DNA from: Talinum fruticosum | Lineage: Eukaryota; Streptophyta; Magnoliopsida; Caryophyllales; Talinaceae | NCBI GenBank assembly: GCA_021018815.1 | Contig: JAITYX010000005.1 | Coordinates: forward strand, 10,772,001 to 10,836,000 | Length of the DNA stretch: 64,000 nt | Direction of reading: 5' to 3' | Notes under the pieces: model-generated | Database searches by the model: none | What the model was told of the DNA's origin: nothing | The model's input: only the letters and a program-made list of their open reading frames with translations | Part shown: in pieces, positions 35,002-46,065 of the stretch | How the letters are laid out: each line of letters begins with the position of its first letter | Numbering within the stretch: the stretch's first letter is position 1 | Translations under genes and position numbers: made by a program

Positions 35002-36581
35002 TGAAGACTCGGACACTTCTCAACGCATTTCGAGTTGCATTAAATGAATCAGGTATAACCATCTCATACTTATAGAGTTTTGATTCCAAGGCATTCTCTC
35101 GTATCTCGAAACTTCTTTGAGTAAAATGGTATCTTCTCTAAGTGATACAGCTTTTACTTCTTATATTTCTTGCTTATCCGTGAGTGACTCGTAAAACTGG
35201 TTCTCTGTTCCGAGTCCCTCATTGCTCGATTTATCGCAGATTAAATAGACTAGTATTTCGTCTTTTCTCACTCGGAATCGACTTCGGTTATAAGCTCTAT
35301 TATGTTATAGTCAGTACTTTTAGTATGATTATTACTTAGTCTATATCAAGGTCTTGTCACTCCGATATTCTTTACGGAACTTGATCCTTCACTTAGACTA
35401 AATCGGATGGAATTATGAGTATCATTGATATTGGACTCGTAAAATTCCATTCCTCTTCCGACTTAGATAATTAGTCGTTTAATTATCATAATTATTTTAT
35501 TATCTGTGTCTAACCTTGGACCAAAGTATGTTATACTTTGAGAACCAAAATTGATTTACTTTTGTAGGTTATTCAATCGAGGATGCACTTTTCAAAATAC
35601 AAAAGTAACCGACTTCGTAACATCAAATCACCAATAGACATGGCTTTTCACCTTCTCTACTCCAGTCCCAGAAGATTGTGTCGAGGCTGTCTGTTTCCAA
35701 ATCTGGAAAACCGGAACGCTAAGCTTAACGGTGGTTTCCACCTTATCTTTCAAAACACCGCCAATGGTTTTGGGACTTCCAAGAGAGTTAAACCGTTGTC
35801 CAATGTTCACATTACAACGGATACTTTCGAGTGACTTAGAAAGCTTCTATCAACGGTCACAGAGGACTCTCGGTCAGCGAGATGAAGATAACGGCTACTC
35901 TGCCTGGTCTTCTATAAATAGAAGCCACTTCACAAGACTTGAAGATTGCCGAACATATTGTTAATACACATACTTGCTCAAAGTCTTTTTATACATTCTC
36001 AATCTTCTACTTACAACTCCTACTCTGTAATTTATTACTTTCCGAGTTGTAAGGTCTTGTACTTAGTTACAAACTCTTTCTTACATTCTTTGTAAGGTCC
36101 CTTGACTAAGCCGTAAGGGTTAACTCAGCTTAGTTGTCCCTAGCTATAAGGGTTATCTCAGCTAGGAAGTACTAGATTAGATAAGGGAATTTCGAGTCTA
36201 GGAAAACTTGTATAGAGTTATCTAAGGAGCAACTCCGGTTCGGTCAGTTCACGGTATTTTGTGGACTCAAAATAGTGGATTTGACTTCGTGTCCGGATTG
36301 ACACGGTTCGTGGTTTTCTGCCCTAGGAGGGTTTCCACGTAATTTCTAAGTGTTATCTTTCCGAGTTCATTCTAGACTCAGCACAGTCATATTACTCCTG
36401 CTTGACTTGCTTGTTTATTCGTGATAGCATTTTTGAGTCCAAGCTTTTCCGACCTGTCTGTTTGACTCGGAACCTGTCTCTGTCTCTTCGTTAACAAAAG
36501 AGCTAACGTTTCCATCAAAAACTTCTATCACCCTATTCACCCCCTCTAGGGTGACTCCGACTCTCCCCGAGCAAACCTTCA
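35002..36581 (+). mobile_element. Solo Sirevirus-type LTR (E)
   Basis: A complete LTR (TGAAGACTCGGACAC to GAGCAAACCTTCA, about 1580 bp) without internal sequence, inserted in the opposite orientation in the 3' LTR of B. Flanks GGATA (34997-35001) and AGATA (36582-36586) form a 5-bp target duplication with one difference; the uninterrupted B LTR has GAGATA there (about 47511). TATA box at 35913-35920. Confidence 0.9.
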
Positions 36582-36682
36582 AGATAGAATGACTTTTAAT
36601 CAAAACGTTATGAGAGATTAAGTCTTATACCTGATCCCTTGATGGAACTCGGAATGATATTTATGTAAGGTCCGAGTGTTCA
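36582..36682 (-). repeat. Sirevirus B 3' LTR, proximal part
   Basis: Its complement begins TGAACACTCGGACCTTAC and matches the start of the 5' LTR (47606 downward). It is followed on the + strand by the complement of the polypurine tract (CTCCCCCTTTTG, 36685-36696). Confidence 0.85.
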
Positions 36683-37239
36683 ATCTCCCCCTTTTGATGA
36701 AAGACATTCCATACTTAGACAAAAACTTTGTTAGTGATATAGATCTCGGTTTTTCATCCTTTCTCAAGGAATAAGTCGAAAAAAATGTGATCGAATTGTG
36801 TAGAGTAATTGAAGTGAAACTTATATTCTATTAGAGCAAAATAAGCTGAGATTGGATAAAAAGAGCTAAAGTATCGGAGCAAGAAAATAACCGAGTATCC
36901 GAGCAACAATAGCCATAATTGTCGAATCGGAGTAACGAAGAAAAAAAATATTGAGCAAGAAATTGAAACTCGAAATAATAAACTCGAAATAATTGCTTGA
37001 AGCAAGAAACTCGAGAGATAGTGCAACTCGGAAGGCGGATAGCAGGATTATTAATAAAATGCATTATAATTTAAACTAAAGAGTTTACACAAAAGAGGGT
37101 GAGAGAAACTCCCCTAAACAAGACAACAAATTTTTCTAACTATTCTCCCCTTGCCTTTCAAAGCAAAAACAAAAAGAGGAAGAACGTATCAAGTAGATAT
37201 AGATTTGATGTCCGGACAAAAAGAAAATTAAGCGTAAAG

Positions 37240-38975
37240 AGATGGAGCGATCCGAGTCGAGGTGGGTAGACGAGCGAGTGCGCCTTCGCTAATAAGATCC
37301 GAAAGATGTTGACGAGCAAGGCGGAGGCAACACCGGGATCTCCGGAATAGGCTCAGCTCCGAGTGGCTGACCCAGAACTAGGTCGTCCAAAGGCTCATCC
37401 TCCCGGAACTCGGCTGACGGAGGGGTGTGCTTAGGCCGACCAGCTGCCGACTTACCATGGTCGCAGAGTCTTTGACCCACTCAGATTACTGTCCGAGCCG
37501 ATCATTTCTGGTTGAGCTTTTGGACAACTTGGGCCTTCTGCTACTCGCTGCCCTTTGTTCTTCTTCTTTCTCCCCTACCTCGGATGGAGCTGCCTCAGCC
37601 GTAGGCTCCTCTTCTTCTTCTCCTTCTTCTTCTTCTTCATCTCCCCCTTCGAGGATGATTTGGCCGGACTCGAGGATTCTTCGTAAGTGTCCGAGTCGAC
37701 CGGATCCCGAGCCACCTTGGATCGCCTCTCCGAAGGAGCTCGATCGGCTCCCTCTCGCTCCTTAACCGGGGCCTTCATCTCGAGAAGCACATCTTGCTGC
37801 TCTCGGATTTGGGATCGAGCGGTTTTCGGTTAATGGTCATAGATCGAAGGACAGTCTTGAATGACCGGAGGGTGTCCTTGAACTAAGTGGACACCGAGGA
37901 AAGCTTGTACATGATAGCGGAGGACAAGGCGGAAGAAAGAATCCGAGAAACACCCGAGGTGGAGGCACCACCAGGTGGAGGAGGTAGAGGAAGAGGGGAT
38001 TGAGTCCGAGTCCGAGGCGGAGAAAGTGGCCTCGGTTCGAGCTATGGACCCGGACACCCGGTTGGGTCTCCCGGTATCCATACCTAAAGAGTTCCTTTTT
38101 GCCAAACGACAATGGCAGCCTCGAAATAGTGTTAGGATCCGAGGGAAGGGGAACTTTGAACTGTTTGAAGACGAGGGTGAGAAGAGTCCCGAAAGGAAGT
38201 GGGGTGGTCTTCTTGTTCCGAGTCTAAGCGAGCACAGCTACCATCCGCTCGACTATAGTGGGAAAGAGGTCTACTTCGTAGCCCTTTAGAATGTCGTAAA
38301 GAGCTTTGAGGTGCCCGGAGTTGGGGTTCTCCTCGCTAGAATGCCGAGAGAAGAAATTCCTCATCGGCAGAAAGCACGGAAGACGAGCTTCGACTTGAGT
38401 TGGGTCACGAGAAGTTTTTGCGTGACCAAGGGAATTCTTTAGCGTACTTCTCAAAGAAATCATCAGTAACCTTGTTGAAAGGTATGGGGTTGCTGTTCAA
38501 GAACATACAAGATACTTTGAAAAGACGATGGAGAAGAGAAGTGTTGATGCGAACAGTGATGTTCTGAACTCGGGAGGTGAGGATACCCTCGAGCTAGAAA
38601 GATTGGAATAGAACTCGAAACGAGTTCTGGGTAGATGAAATCACTAAAACAGAGGAAATTGTAAACCCTCGTGGACTTTATGTGAGCCAACCACGAAAAC
38701 TTAGTGGTGGGGAAGAATTTGTCATCCAACGTTAGGTGTTGGGTGACAAGAGGTTTGGAAGGAGTAGAGGGGCGTTCCGGCTTTTTGTGCGAGGTTTCTT
38801 GGTGGCGGAACTAAGAAAATCAGGGTGGGAACCTTTTTTGGCATGTTTGTTGTTGAAAAGAGATGAAAGAGATGAGCTTTTAAAAGAGAGAGAGGAGAGA
38901 GAAAGCTCGACGAGAGTGAGCGAAGAGAAAAAGATGAAAGAGTAGTAAGAGAGAGAGAGAGAGCCGAGAGCAACA
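37240..38975 (-). pseudogene. Sirevirus B extra 3' reading frame (env-position)
   Basis: Counterpart of 12846-14190 in A. Pieces on the minus strand: MPKKVPTLIFLVPPPRNLAQK (about 38855 down), MDDKFFPTTKFSWLAHIKSTRVYNFLCFSDFIYPELVSSS (38729 down), EARLPCFLPMRNFFSRHSSEENPNSGHLKALYDILKGYEVDLFPTIVERM (38390-38235) and a charged, Ser-rich tail (38110-37290). Conservation of the same segments in A and B shows this was once a real protein frame of the family. Several stops break it. No membrane segment is evident; function unknown. Confidence 0.6.
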
Positions 38976-38979
38976 GAGC

Positions 38980-39485
38980 TTACTTGAGATGTTCTTCTCT
39001 TAGCTTGAGAGCGACGTTCGTTTCTTCGAATGCAGATAGCTTGTTTTGAGTTGGAGTAAGTGCGAGAGTGAGAGTAAGTACAGAGTAAAGTAACAAAATG
39101 AAGGAAAATAGACGTTATTTATAGAGAAATAATCATCGTTCGATATTCGTTCGACTCAGCTTCTTCAACGGTCACCTCGGACCGGTGTGACTATTTTGCT
39201 CTCCAACGATTAGAATTCCAGTGACTGTCTCTCAACGGCTAGTTGTCCGATCGATGCGCGCGAGATAGAGAGAGAAAAAGAGAGATTTTGAAAGAAATTT
39301 CTGAAATTCTCCACCGATCTAGAGATGATTTCGAAGTTTGATGTCCATTTTCTCAAAGTCTCGAGTCTAACTCAGAAACCGCAAACAACTAATAACTATC
39401 AACTCAATATCACTCGGTTCAATCGAACTAATGGCTATTAAGGAAAGTAAGCACACAACACATAATCATACAAAGTAAAAAAATT
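38980..39485 (-). other. Sirevirus B spacer between pol and the 3' frame
   Basis: Non-coding, matches 12230-12840 of A. Includes GAGAGA runs at 38945-38963 and 39265-39285 and TATTTATAGA at 39115-39124, the complement of the TATAAATA-like site in A. Confidence 0.4.
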
Positions 39486-39487
39486 AA

Positions 39488-40160
39488 TTATGCATTAATC
39501 ATGCCAAGCTCATTCCTAATAAAACAAAACCGATCCTCACTAAGGGGCTTAGTAAAGATATCAGCTAATTGAAGATTGGTAGGAGTGAATTCAAGTTCAA
39601 TATCACTTTTCTCATAATGATCTCTTAGAAAATGATACCTGACCTCGAATATGTTTAGTCTTTGAGTGCTGAACTGGATTCTTGGTAATGCTAATTGCAC
39701 TTTGATTATCACACTTGATTGGAACAAATTTGAATGAAAGTCTAAGATCTTTCAAGTGTTGCTTTATCCATAAGATCTCGAGCACAGTATGCCCCAGCAG
39801 CAATATACTCAGCTTCAGCAGTTGATAGAGCTACCGAGTTTTGCTTCTTTGAGTGCCAAGATATCAAGGATTGACCCGAAATTGGCAGGCTCTCGAGGTG
39901 CTCTTTCTATCAACTTTGTATCTAGCATAGTCAGCATCTAAGTATCCAGTGAGAGTCGGTTCCGAGTCTCCGGAGTACCATAGACCTAAATTCCGAGTCC
40001 CTACAAGATATCCGAATATTCTCTTCACCGCAATGAGATGTGATTCTTTTGGATTAGCTTGAAATCTGGCACATAGATAGACACTAAACATTATGTCCGG
40101 CCTACTGGAAGTGAGATAGAGCAAAGATCCAATCATACCTCTGTAGAGTTTCGATCTCTT
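39488..40160 (-). pseudogene. Sirevirus B RNase H and connection region (broken)
   Basis: Minus-strand translation gives MIGSLLYLTSSRPDIMFSVYLCARFQANPKESHLIAVKRIFGYLVGTRNLGLWYSGDSEPTLTGYLDADYARYKVDRKSTSRACQF (40136-39880), the typical copia connection/RNase H start. It goes on to [27 protein letters not shown] near 39860-39790, IKCDNQSAISITKNPVQHSKTKHI, and SDIELEFTPTNLQLADIFTKPLSEDRFCFIRNELGMINA (39600-39488). The acidic residues D of LDADYA, E of AEAEY and D of CDNQSA are present but in different frames. Confidence 0.85.
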
Positions 40161-41254
40161 GCTTTACCTTTCTCGTCCGAGTCCAGTTTTATGCTACTCG
40201 CTCATAGGTGTTGCTGCATGTTTTGCATTTTGGAGTTTATACTTCTTTAGCAGCTCCTTGGTATACTTTGATTCATGGACATAGATGCCATCTTTGTCCT
40301 GCTTGATTTGTAGACCAAGGAAGAAATTGAGTTCTCCCATCATACTCATTTGAAATTCCTGTCTCATTAACTCGGAAAAATCTCGACACAAAATTTCATT
40401 AGTAGCTCCAAAAATTATGTCATCTACATTATCCGAGCAATAAGAAATCTTTCCCCTTGGTTTTTATAAAAAGAGTTTTGTCAATCTGACCTCTTCTAAA
40501 ATCATTTTCAACCAAGAAATTGTTCAGTCTTTTATACCACGCTCCGGGAGCTTGTTTAAGACCATAAAGAGCTTTTTGCAATTTGAAAACATGATTTGGA
40601 AATTATGAGTTTTCAAATCCAGGGGTTGCTCAACATAGACTTCTTCTTCAATGAAACCATTGAGAAAAGCACATTTAACATCGATTTGATATAACTTGAT
40701 ATTCATGCTAGATGCAAATGCTAATAAGATTCTAATAGCTTCAATTTTGGCAACAGGTGCAAAGGTTTCCCCACAATCAATCCCTTCTTCCTGATTGGAA
40801 CCTTGAGCCACAAGTCTAGCCTTATTTCTGACTACAAACCCACCTTCATCCAGTTTATTTTTGAAAACTCATTTGGTTCCTATGACTGGGTGGTCGGAAG
40901 GTCGTTTGGTCGAGTCCGGACTTGGTTTCTTTCGAATTGATTGAGTTCCTCTTGCATGGACTCTACATTCAGGTTTGTTTAGGGCCTCTAGAGCATTTCC
41001 GGGTTCGAGTTAATGATATGAATGCAGTGAATGCACATAGATTTTGAAGAGAGGAACGAGTTCTTACCCCACTTGTTGATATCGGATATGATGTTTTCTT
41101 GTGGGTGACTAGAAGCATACTTGAAAGCTCTACCTGTTCTTTGGTTCACTAGATCTATAGGTTGAATTGGTTGATCCTCGTAGTACTGTTCCGAGTGAGC
41201 TTGTTCATCGATTGACCTTCATCATTCCGAGCTGGCTCTTGAGTCGTCTCATTC
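40161..41254 (-). pseudogene. Sirevirus B reverse transcriptase (broken)
   Basis: Pieces on the minus strand: SNQEEGIDCGETFAPVAKIEAIRILLAFASSMNIKLYQIDVKCAFLNGFIEEEVYVEQP (40805-40615), with the first catalytic Asp, and ELMRQEFQMSMMGELNFFLGLQIKQDKDGIYVHESKYTKELLKKYKL (40380-40235). The catalytic box (40412-40435) reads NVDDIIFGATNE; Tyr of YVDD has become Asn where the preceding bases changed to GCTCGGATAAT. The 5' end is separated from integrase by solo LTR F. Confidence 0.85.
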
Positions 41255-41259
41255 TGTTT

Positions 41260-42830
41260 TGAAGGTTTGCTCGGGGAGAGTCCGAGTCACCCTAGAGGGG
41301 GTGAATAGGGTGATAGAAAATTCTTCGTGAAAACACACTCTTTTTGACGGAAAAGAGGCAAAGACAGTTTCGAGTCTAGACACGAGGTCGAAAAGATTGG
41401 ACTCGAAAGCAATGAATCGGAATAAACAAGCACGAGTAAGGCCGTCCGAGTCTAGAATGAACTCGGAAAGAGAACACAGAGATTTTACGTGGAAACCCTC
41501 CTGGGCGAGAAAACCACGGCCCGTGTCAATCCGGACACGAAGTCAAATCCACTATTTTGAGTCCACAAAATACCGTGAATCGATCGAACCCGAGTTGCTC
41601 CCTTGGACAACTCTATACAAGTTTTCCTAGAGTCGAAGTTACCTTATCTCGATCTAGTACTTCCTAGCTGAGATAACCCTTACAGCTAGGGACAACTAAG
41701 CCGAGTTAACCCTTACGGCTTAGTCAAGGGACCTTACAAAGAATGTAAGAAGAGTTTGTAACTAAGTACAAGACCTTACAACTCGGAGATTAATGAATTA
41801 CGGAGTTGGAGTTGTAAGTTGAAGATTGAAAGAAAATACAATGACTTGGAGCAAGTATATGTATAAGCGATATGTTCGGCAACCTTCAAGTCTTGTGAAG
41901 TGGCTTCTATTTATAGATGACCAGGCAGAGTAGCCGTTATCTTCATCTCGTCGACCGAGAGTCCTCTCGTGACCGTTGATAGATGCTTTTGAGTCACTCG
42001 GAAAGTATTCGTTGAAATATGGACGTTGGACAACGGTTTAACTCTCTTGGAAGTCCCAAAACCATCGGTTGTGTCTTGAAAAATGAGGTGGAAACCACCA
42101 TTAGGCTTGGCGTTCCAGTTTTCCGGATATGGAAGCGGACGGCTTCGACACAATCTTACGGGACTAAAGCAGGGAAGGTGAAAAGCCATATCTCGCTGGT
42201 GATTTGATGTTTTGAAGCCGGCTACTTTTGTAGTTTGAAAAGATATCCTCGATTGAATAACCTACAAAAGTAAAACACCTTTGGTTCTCAAAGTATAAAA
42301 TACTTTGGTCCAAGGTTAGACACGAGATAATAAAATAATTATGATAATTAAGCAATTGATTATCCGAGTCGGAAAAGAAATGGAATTTTTCGAGTCTAAA
42401 ATCCATAATACTCGAGAATTCCATAAGACTTAGTCTTAAGTAAAGAATCAAGTTCTATAACGAATATCGAGTGGTAAAGACTTGATATAGACTAAGCGAG
42501 AGAAACTACGAATGCCGACTATGCGAACAATAGAATAGATACCCATAAGTCGATTCCGAGTGAGAAACGGCGGAATACTGGTATATTCGAAATGCGATTA
42601 ATCCGAGTGAGAGTGAACTCGGAATAAAGAATCGGTTTTCGAGTCGCTAACCGAAAAGCGATAAAAGACATAAGTGAGGGCCGAATCACTTAGAGAAAAT
42701 ATTATTTTACTCACGTAAGTTTCTAAGACACGGAGAATGCCTTGGAATCAAAACTCTATATGAATAACATCGTTATACCTGATTCCTTTTGCATGACTCG
42801 AAAGATATTGAGCGAGTGTCCGAGTCTTCA
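41260..42830 (-). mobile_element. Solo Sirevirus-type LTR (F) in pol of B
   Basis: A complete LTR of 1571 bp (minus strand TGAAGACTCGGACACTCG to GAGCAAACCTTCA) with perfect 5-bp target duplications TGTTT at 41255-41259 and 42831-42835. No internal sequence remains, so it arose by LTR-LTR recombination after insertion. TATA box complement TATTTATA at 41908-41915. Confidence 0.95.
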
Positions 42831-42835
42831 TGTTT

Positions 42836-43860
42836 CTTTCGATTTGATTCTTGATGAGCTCATTTTCATCAAGATCATCATTTTGCAGAGCTTCGGATCC
42901 GAGAATGTTGACTCACTTGGTTTTTCCTGTTCAATCTCATCAAACACAATGTGGATGCTTTGTTCCACTTTGTTAGTTCTTTTATTGAAAATACGATATG
43001 CTTTGCTATGAGATGAATAGCCAAGAAAAATAACTTCATCCGACCGAGCATCAAACTTGGTCAGGTGATCCTTACCATTGTTATGAACGAAACACTTACA
43101 TCTAAAGGGTTTGAAGTATGAAATATTCGAGTTCTTCCCTTTGTAGAGCTCGTATGGTGTTTTCTTCGAGGATGGGTCTAATGAGGCATCTGTTCAATGT
43201 GTAGTTTGTCTGTGTTGACTACCTCAGCCTAGAAATAGTAGCGTAGATTGTGTTCAATCATCATTATCCTTGCTATTTCTTCGAGAGTTCTGTTCTTTCT
43301 CTCCACCACTCCATTTTATTGAGGAGTTCTTGGTGCTGAGAAGTTGTGGGAGATGCCATTCTTATCACAAAACTCTGCAAACTACGAGTAGTCGAACTCC
43401 CTTCCATGGTCGGGTCTGATTCTTATCACAAAGCTTGCTGAACTTTTTGAATGCTTCATTTTTGTGCTTAAGAAAACACACCCAGGTAAATTGTGAGTAG
43501 TCATCAACAATAACAAGCACATATGATTTACCTCCGAGACTCTTGACACGGATTTCACCACATAAATCCATATGCAACATTTCAAGCACCTTGGATATGG
43601 AAACAGTTTTCAGAGATTTGAAAGATGATATGACTTGTTTCCCTTTCGTGCATGCTTCACGATTTTATCTTTCTTAAATGCACAATTAGGCAATCCTCCG
43701 ACTAATCCATGAGATGCAAGTTTCTTAATGGTATGGATGCTAATATGACCTAGTCTATGATGCCATGTCCACGAATCATCATGAAGAGATGCTTTTAAGC
43801 ATGATAAATTCGACTCGGGTCGAGAAGAGGAATAGCATAAGTGTTACTTGATCTCTTACC
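42836..43860 (-). pseudogene. Sirevirus B integrase (broken)
   Basis: Minus-strand pieces: SWTWHHRLGHISIHTIKKLASHGLVGGLPNCAF (43785-43690), the zinc-binding start; MLEMLHMDLCGEIRVKSLGGKSYVLVIVDDYSQFTWVCFLKHKNEAFKKFSKLCDKNQ (43589-43415), with the first catalytic Asp in HMDLCG; then IRPDHGREFDYS in another frame (43425-43390), the second catalytic Asp region. The downstream part is readable near 43360-43020 (NGISHNFSAPRTPQ, VVERKN, KTPYELYKGKN, FKCKCFVHNNGKDHLTKFDARSDEVIFLGYSSHSKAY). Frames change several times. Confidence 0.8.
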
Positions 43861-43936
43861 CGAGAGCTTGATTTCCTTGGTAGCATCATCAGAGGTACAG
43901 CAGTTGGTCCGAGTGAATCTTACCTCTTGACCTTTG

Positions 43937-44260
43937 TCACACAGTTGAGAGATGCTGAGCGGATTGTACTTTAATCCTTTGACAAGGTTTACTTGGGCTG
44001 ATCAGATTGCTTCCTTTTCCAATCTTGCCTATCCCAATTATCTTGCTTTTGCTGTCATCTCCAAACGTGACTTTTCCTCCCTTGTATTCTTCTAACTCGG
44101 AAAAGAGTCTTGAATCTCCTGATATGTGGCGTGAGCATCCACTGTCTAGGTACCTATGCCTTTTTGTTCTTTTCGAGCTACCTGCAAGTCGAAACAAACT
44201 AACCTTTCTCACTTCCTCTAACGAACCCAGTAACTCCCTTTACTATGGTCCTTTTTGAGG
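43937..44260 (-). pseudogene. Sirevirus B protease region
   Basis: One open frame of 91 residues includes HRYLDSGCSRHISGDSRLFSELEEYKGGKVTFGDDSKSKIIGIGKIGKGS. The aspartic protease triad DSG is intact at 44135-44146. Copia proteases mature Gag-Pol. The frame is cut off from gag upstream and shifts near NLISPSKPCQRIK before the integrase link, so the polyprotein is not continuous. In A the same triad is destroyed by one inserted base. Confidence 0.8.
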
Positions 44261-46006
44261 AAGTAGACTCTTGGGAACCCAGATTTGAATAACTTTGGGT
44301 TTGGTCCGATTCTGAGTATTTCTTTTAGAGAACTGAATCTGTGTCTCTTTCTTTTGAAAAGTTTTTCTTTTATAAACCGATGGAGAAGGTTTTCTCCTAT
44401 AAGGCTGGTCCGGGCTCGGTCCTCCTTTCATTCTTATGAATAGAATCGTGCTCAGCCTTCCGAACTTCACAGTTCTGGAATCCTTTTGAAAAGTTCTGAG
44501 TAGGAATTGGATTCCTCCTCTTTGTTAAAACCAAGTCCTTCTTTTCGAAGGAGACACATTGAGATCCTAAGAGCAAATCAAGGTTTTTCGACCTTGAGTA
44601 AATTTTAGAACAAGTTCTTGAGACTCGTTGAACTTTTGGTTCAATTGCTCATTCTCTCTTCGAGTGACTCGGACTCGGTCTCATTAGATTGAGCACTAGT
44701 CTTGAGTTCTCTTAGAGTAAGTCTTAGTTTTTTCAATTTGTTTTTCAAAGAGATGCTCTCGAAGTAATGGACTCAAGTTGTTATTTAAACTGAGAAGAAT
44801 CAAAATTAGACTTTTCTTCCAAAGTAAAAATATATGTGGCTAAATCAACTTTGGAGAATTTGAGGAAGTATTCAATTACCTCCTGAGGATTTGTTTCCTC
44901 ACTGTCTAAGTGATCCGAGTCCGACTCTGTTTCAACTTCCGAGTAAGAGAGTACAATTAGACATTTTGAGTCATCCGAGTCCTCATCATCTTCCGATGAG
45001 TCTTCATCACTCCATGTGGCCATCATAGCCTTTTTCTTCTTTCTGTCCCTCTTTCGCTTGGGACAGTCCTTGACTATGTGTTCCTTGCTGCCACATTCAA
45101 AACAGCCAGAGTTCTTAGTCAAAGATAACTTTGAAGGGGAAGAGTGCTTACCTTTTCTATCCTTCTTTTCTTTCTTATAGAACTCTTCTCTTGGCTTCTT
45201 ATCCCATCTCTTGTGCTTCATCATTCTCTTGAAACCTCTAGCGATGACTACCATGGGATCCTCTTCGAGTCCGATGAACTCAGATTTGCTTATCTCGGTT
45301 TCGAGGCTTTAAGCGCAATGTTCTTTTTGGTGCCGACCTCTGCGTCCTCCTATTCCGAGATGGATATCGTGGCTGAGTAGCTTCCCAATGAGTTCGTCCG
45401 GCATGAGTTGGGACAGGTTCCGAGCCTCTTCAATGGCTGTCACCTTGGGACCTCATCTTCTCTTGGGTAGGCTTCGAGTATCTTTCTGCACATCTCCTCG
45501 TGGGAAATCTTTCTACCCAGAGATTTGAGATTATTGGTGATCTCGGTGAAGCGGATGAACATCCGAGTGATGTTTTCTTCGACTCCATCTTGAACAGCTC
45601 ATACTTGTGAAGATATTGGGTTATCTTCACTTGTCTAACCCGGCTTATGCCTTCATCGGTGTTGACTAGTGTGTCCCATACTTCTTTGGCCGTGTCACGA
45701 GCGGACACTCGGTTGTACTCTTCCGAGCTGATGGCACACATTAGAATGTTCATCGCCTTGAAGTTCTTTCCGAACTTCTCTGCTTCATCAGCGAGTGAAC
45801 TCGGCCTTTGTCTTGGGCACAAGTCTTGTTTCTTCCATCTTCATGGGAATGTAGTTGCCTACTTGTATGATGTTCCAAACATCCTCATCATGATCCAGCA
45901 GGAAACATTCCATGAGCTTCTTTCGATGTACAAAGTTAGATCCTTTGAACTTTGGTGGTCCGCTAGAAGATCTTCCTTCATCGAACTCTCCATTGTTCTA
46001 AGCCAT
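44261..46006 (-). pseudogene. Sirevirus B gag
   Basis: Starts at 46006 (MA*NNGEFDEGRSS; the third codon is a stop, TAG, where A has CGT). Then KFKGSNFV, LMECFLLDHDEDVWNIIQVGNYIP, NILMCAISSEEYNRVSARDTAKEVWDTLVNTDEGISRVRQVKITQYLHKYELFKME (45745-45580). A 157-residue frame at 45254-44781 carries the basic linker and the intact zinc knuckle CFECGSKEHIVKDC (CX2CX4HX4C, about 45104-45063). An acidic SDEDSSEDDEDSDDSK stretch and FLKFSKVDLATYIFTLEEKS follow. The last part (44470-44265) is Lys/Arg-rich. It is the better preserved of the two Sirevirus gag genes, but still broken. Confidence 0.8.
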
Positions 46007-46051
46007 TTGATCTTTAAACCTTTGGATGGTTAGGTCCTTTCTAAAAGGCTA

Positions 46052-46063
46052 GGCTCGATACCA
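46052..46063 (-). other. Primer binding site, tRNA-iMet type (Sirevirus B)
   Basis: GGCTCGATACCA on the + strand, i.e. TGGTATCGAGCC on the minus strand, two bases from the LTR end at 46066; identical to the site in A. Confidence 0.85.
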
Positions 46064-46065
46064 AT

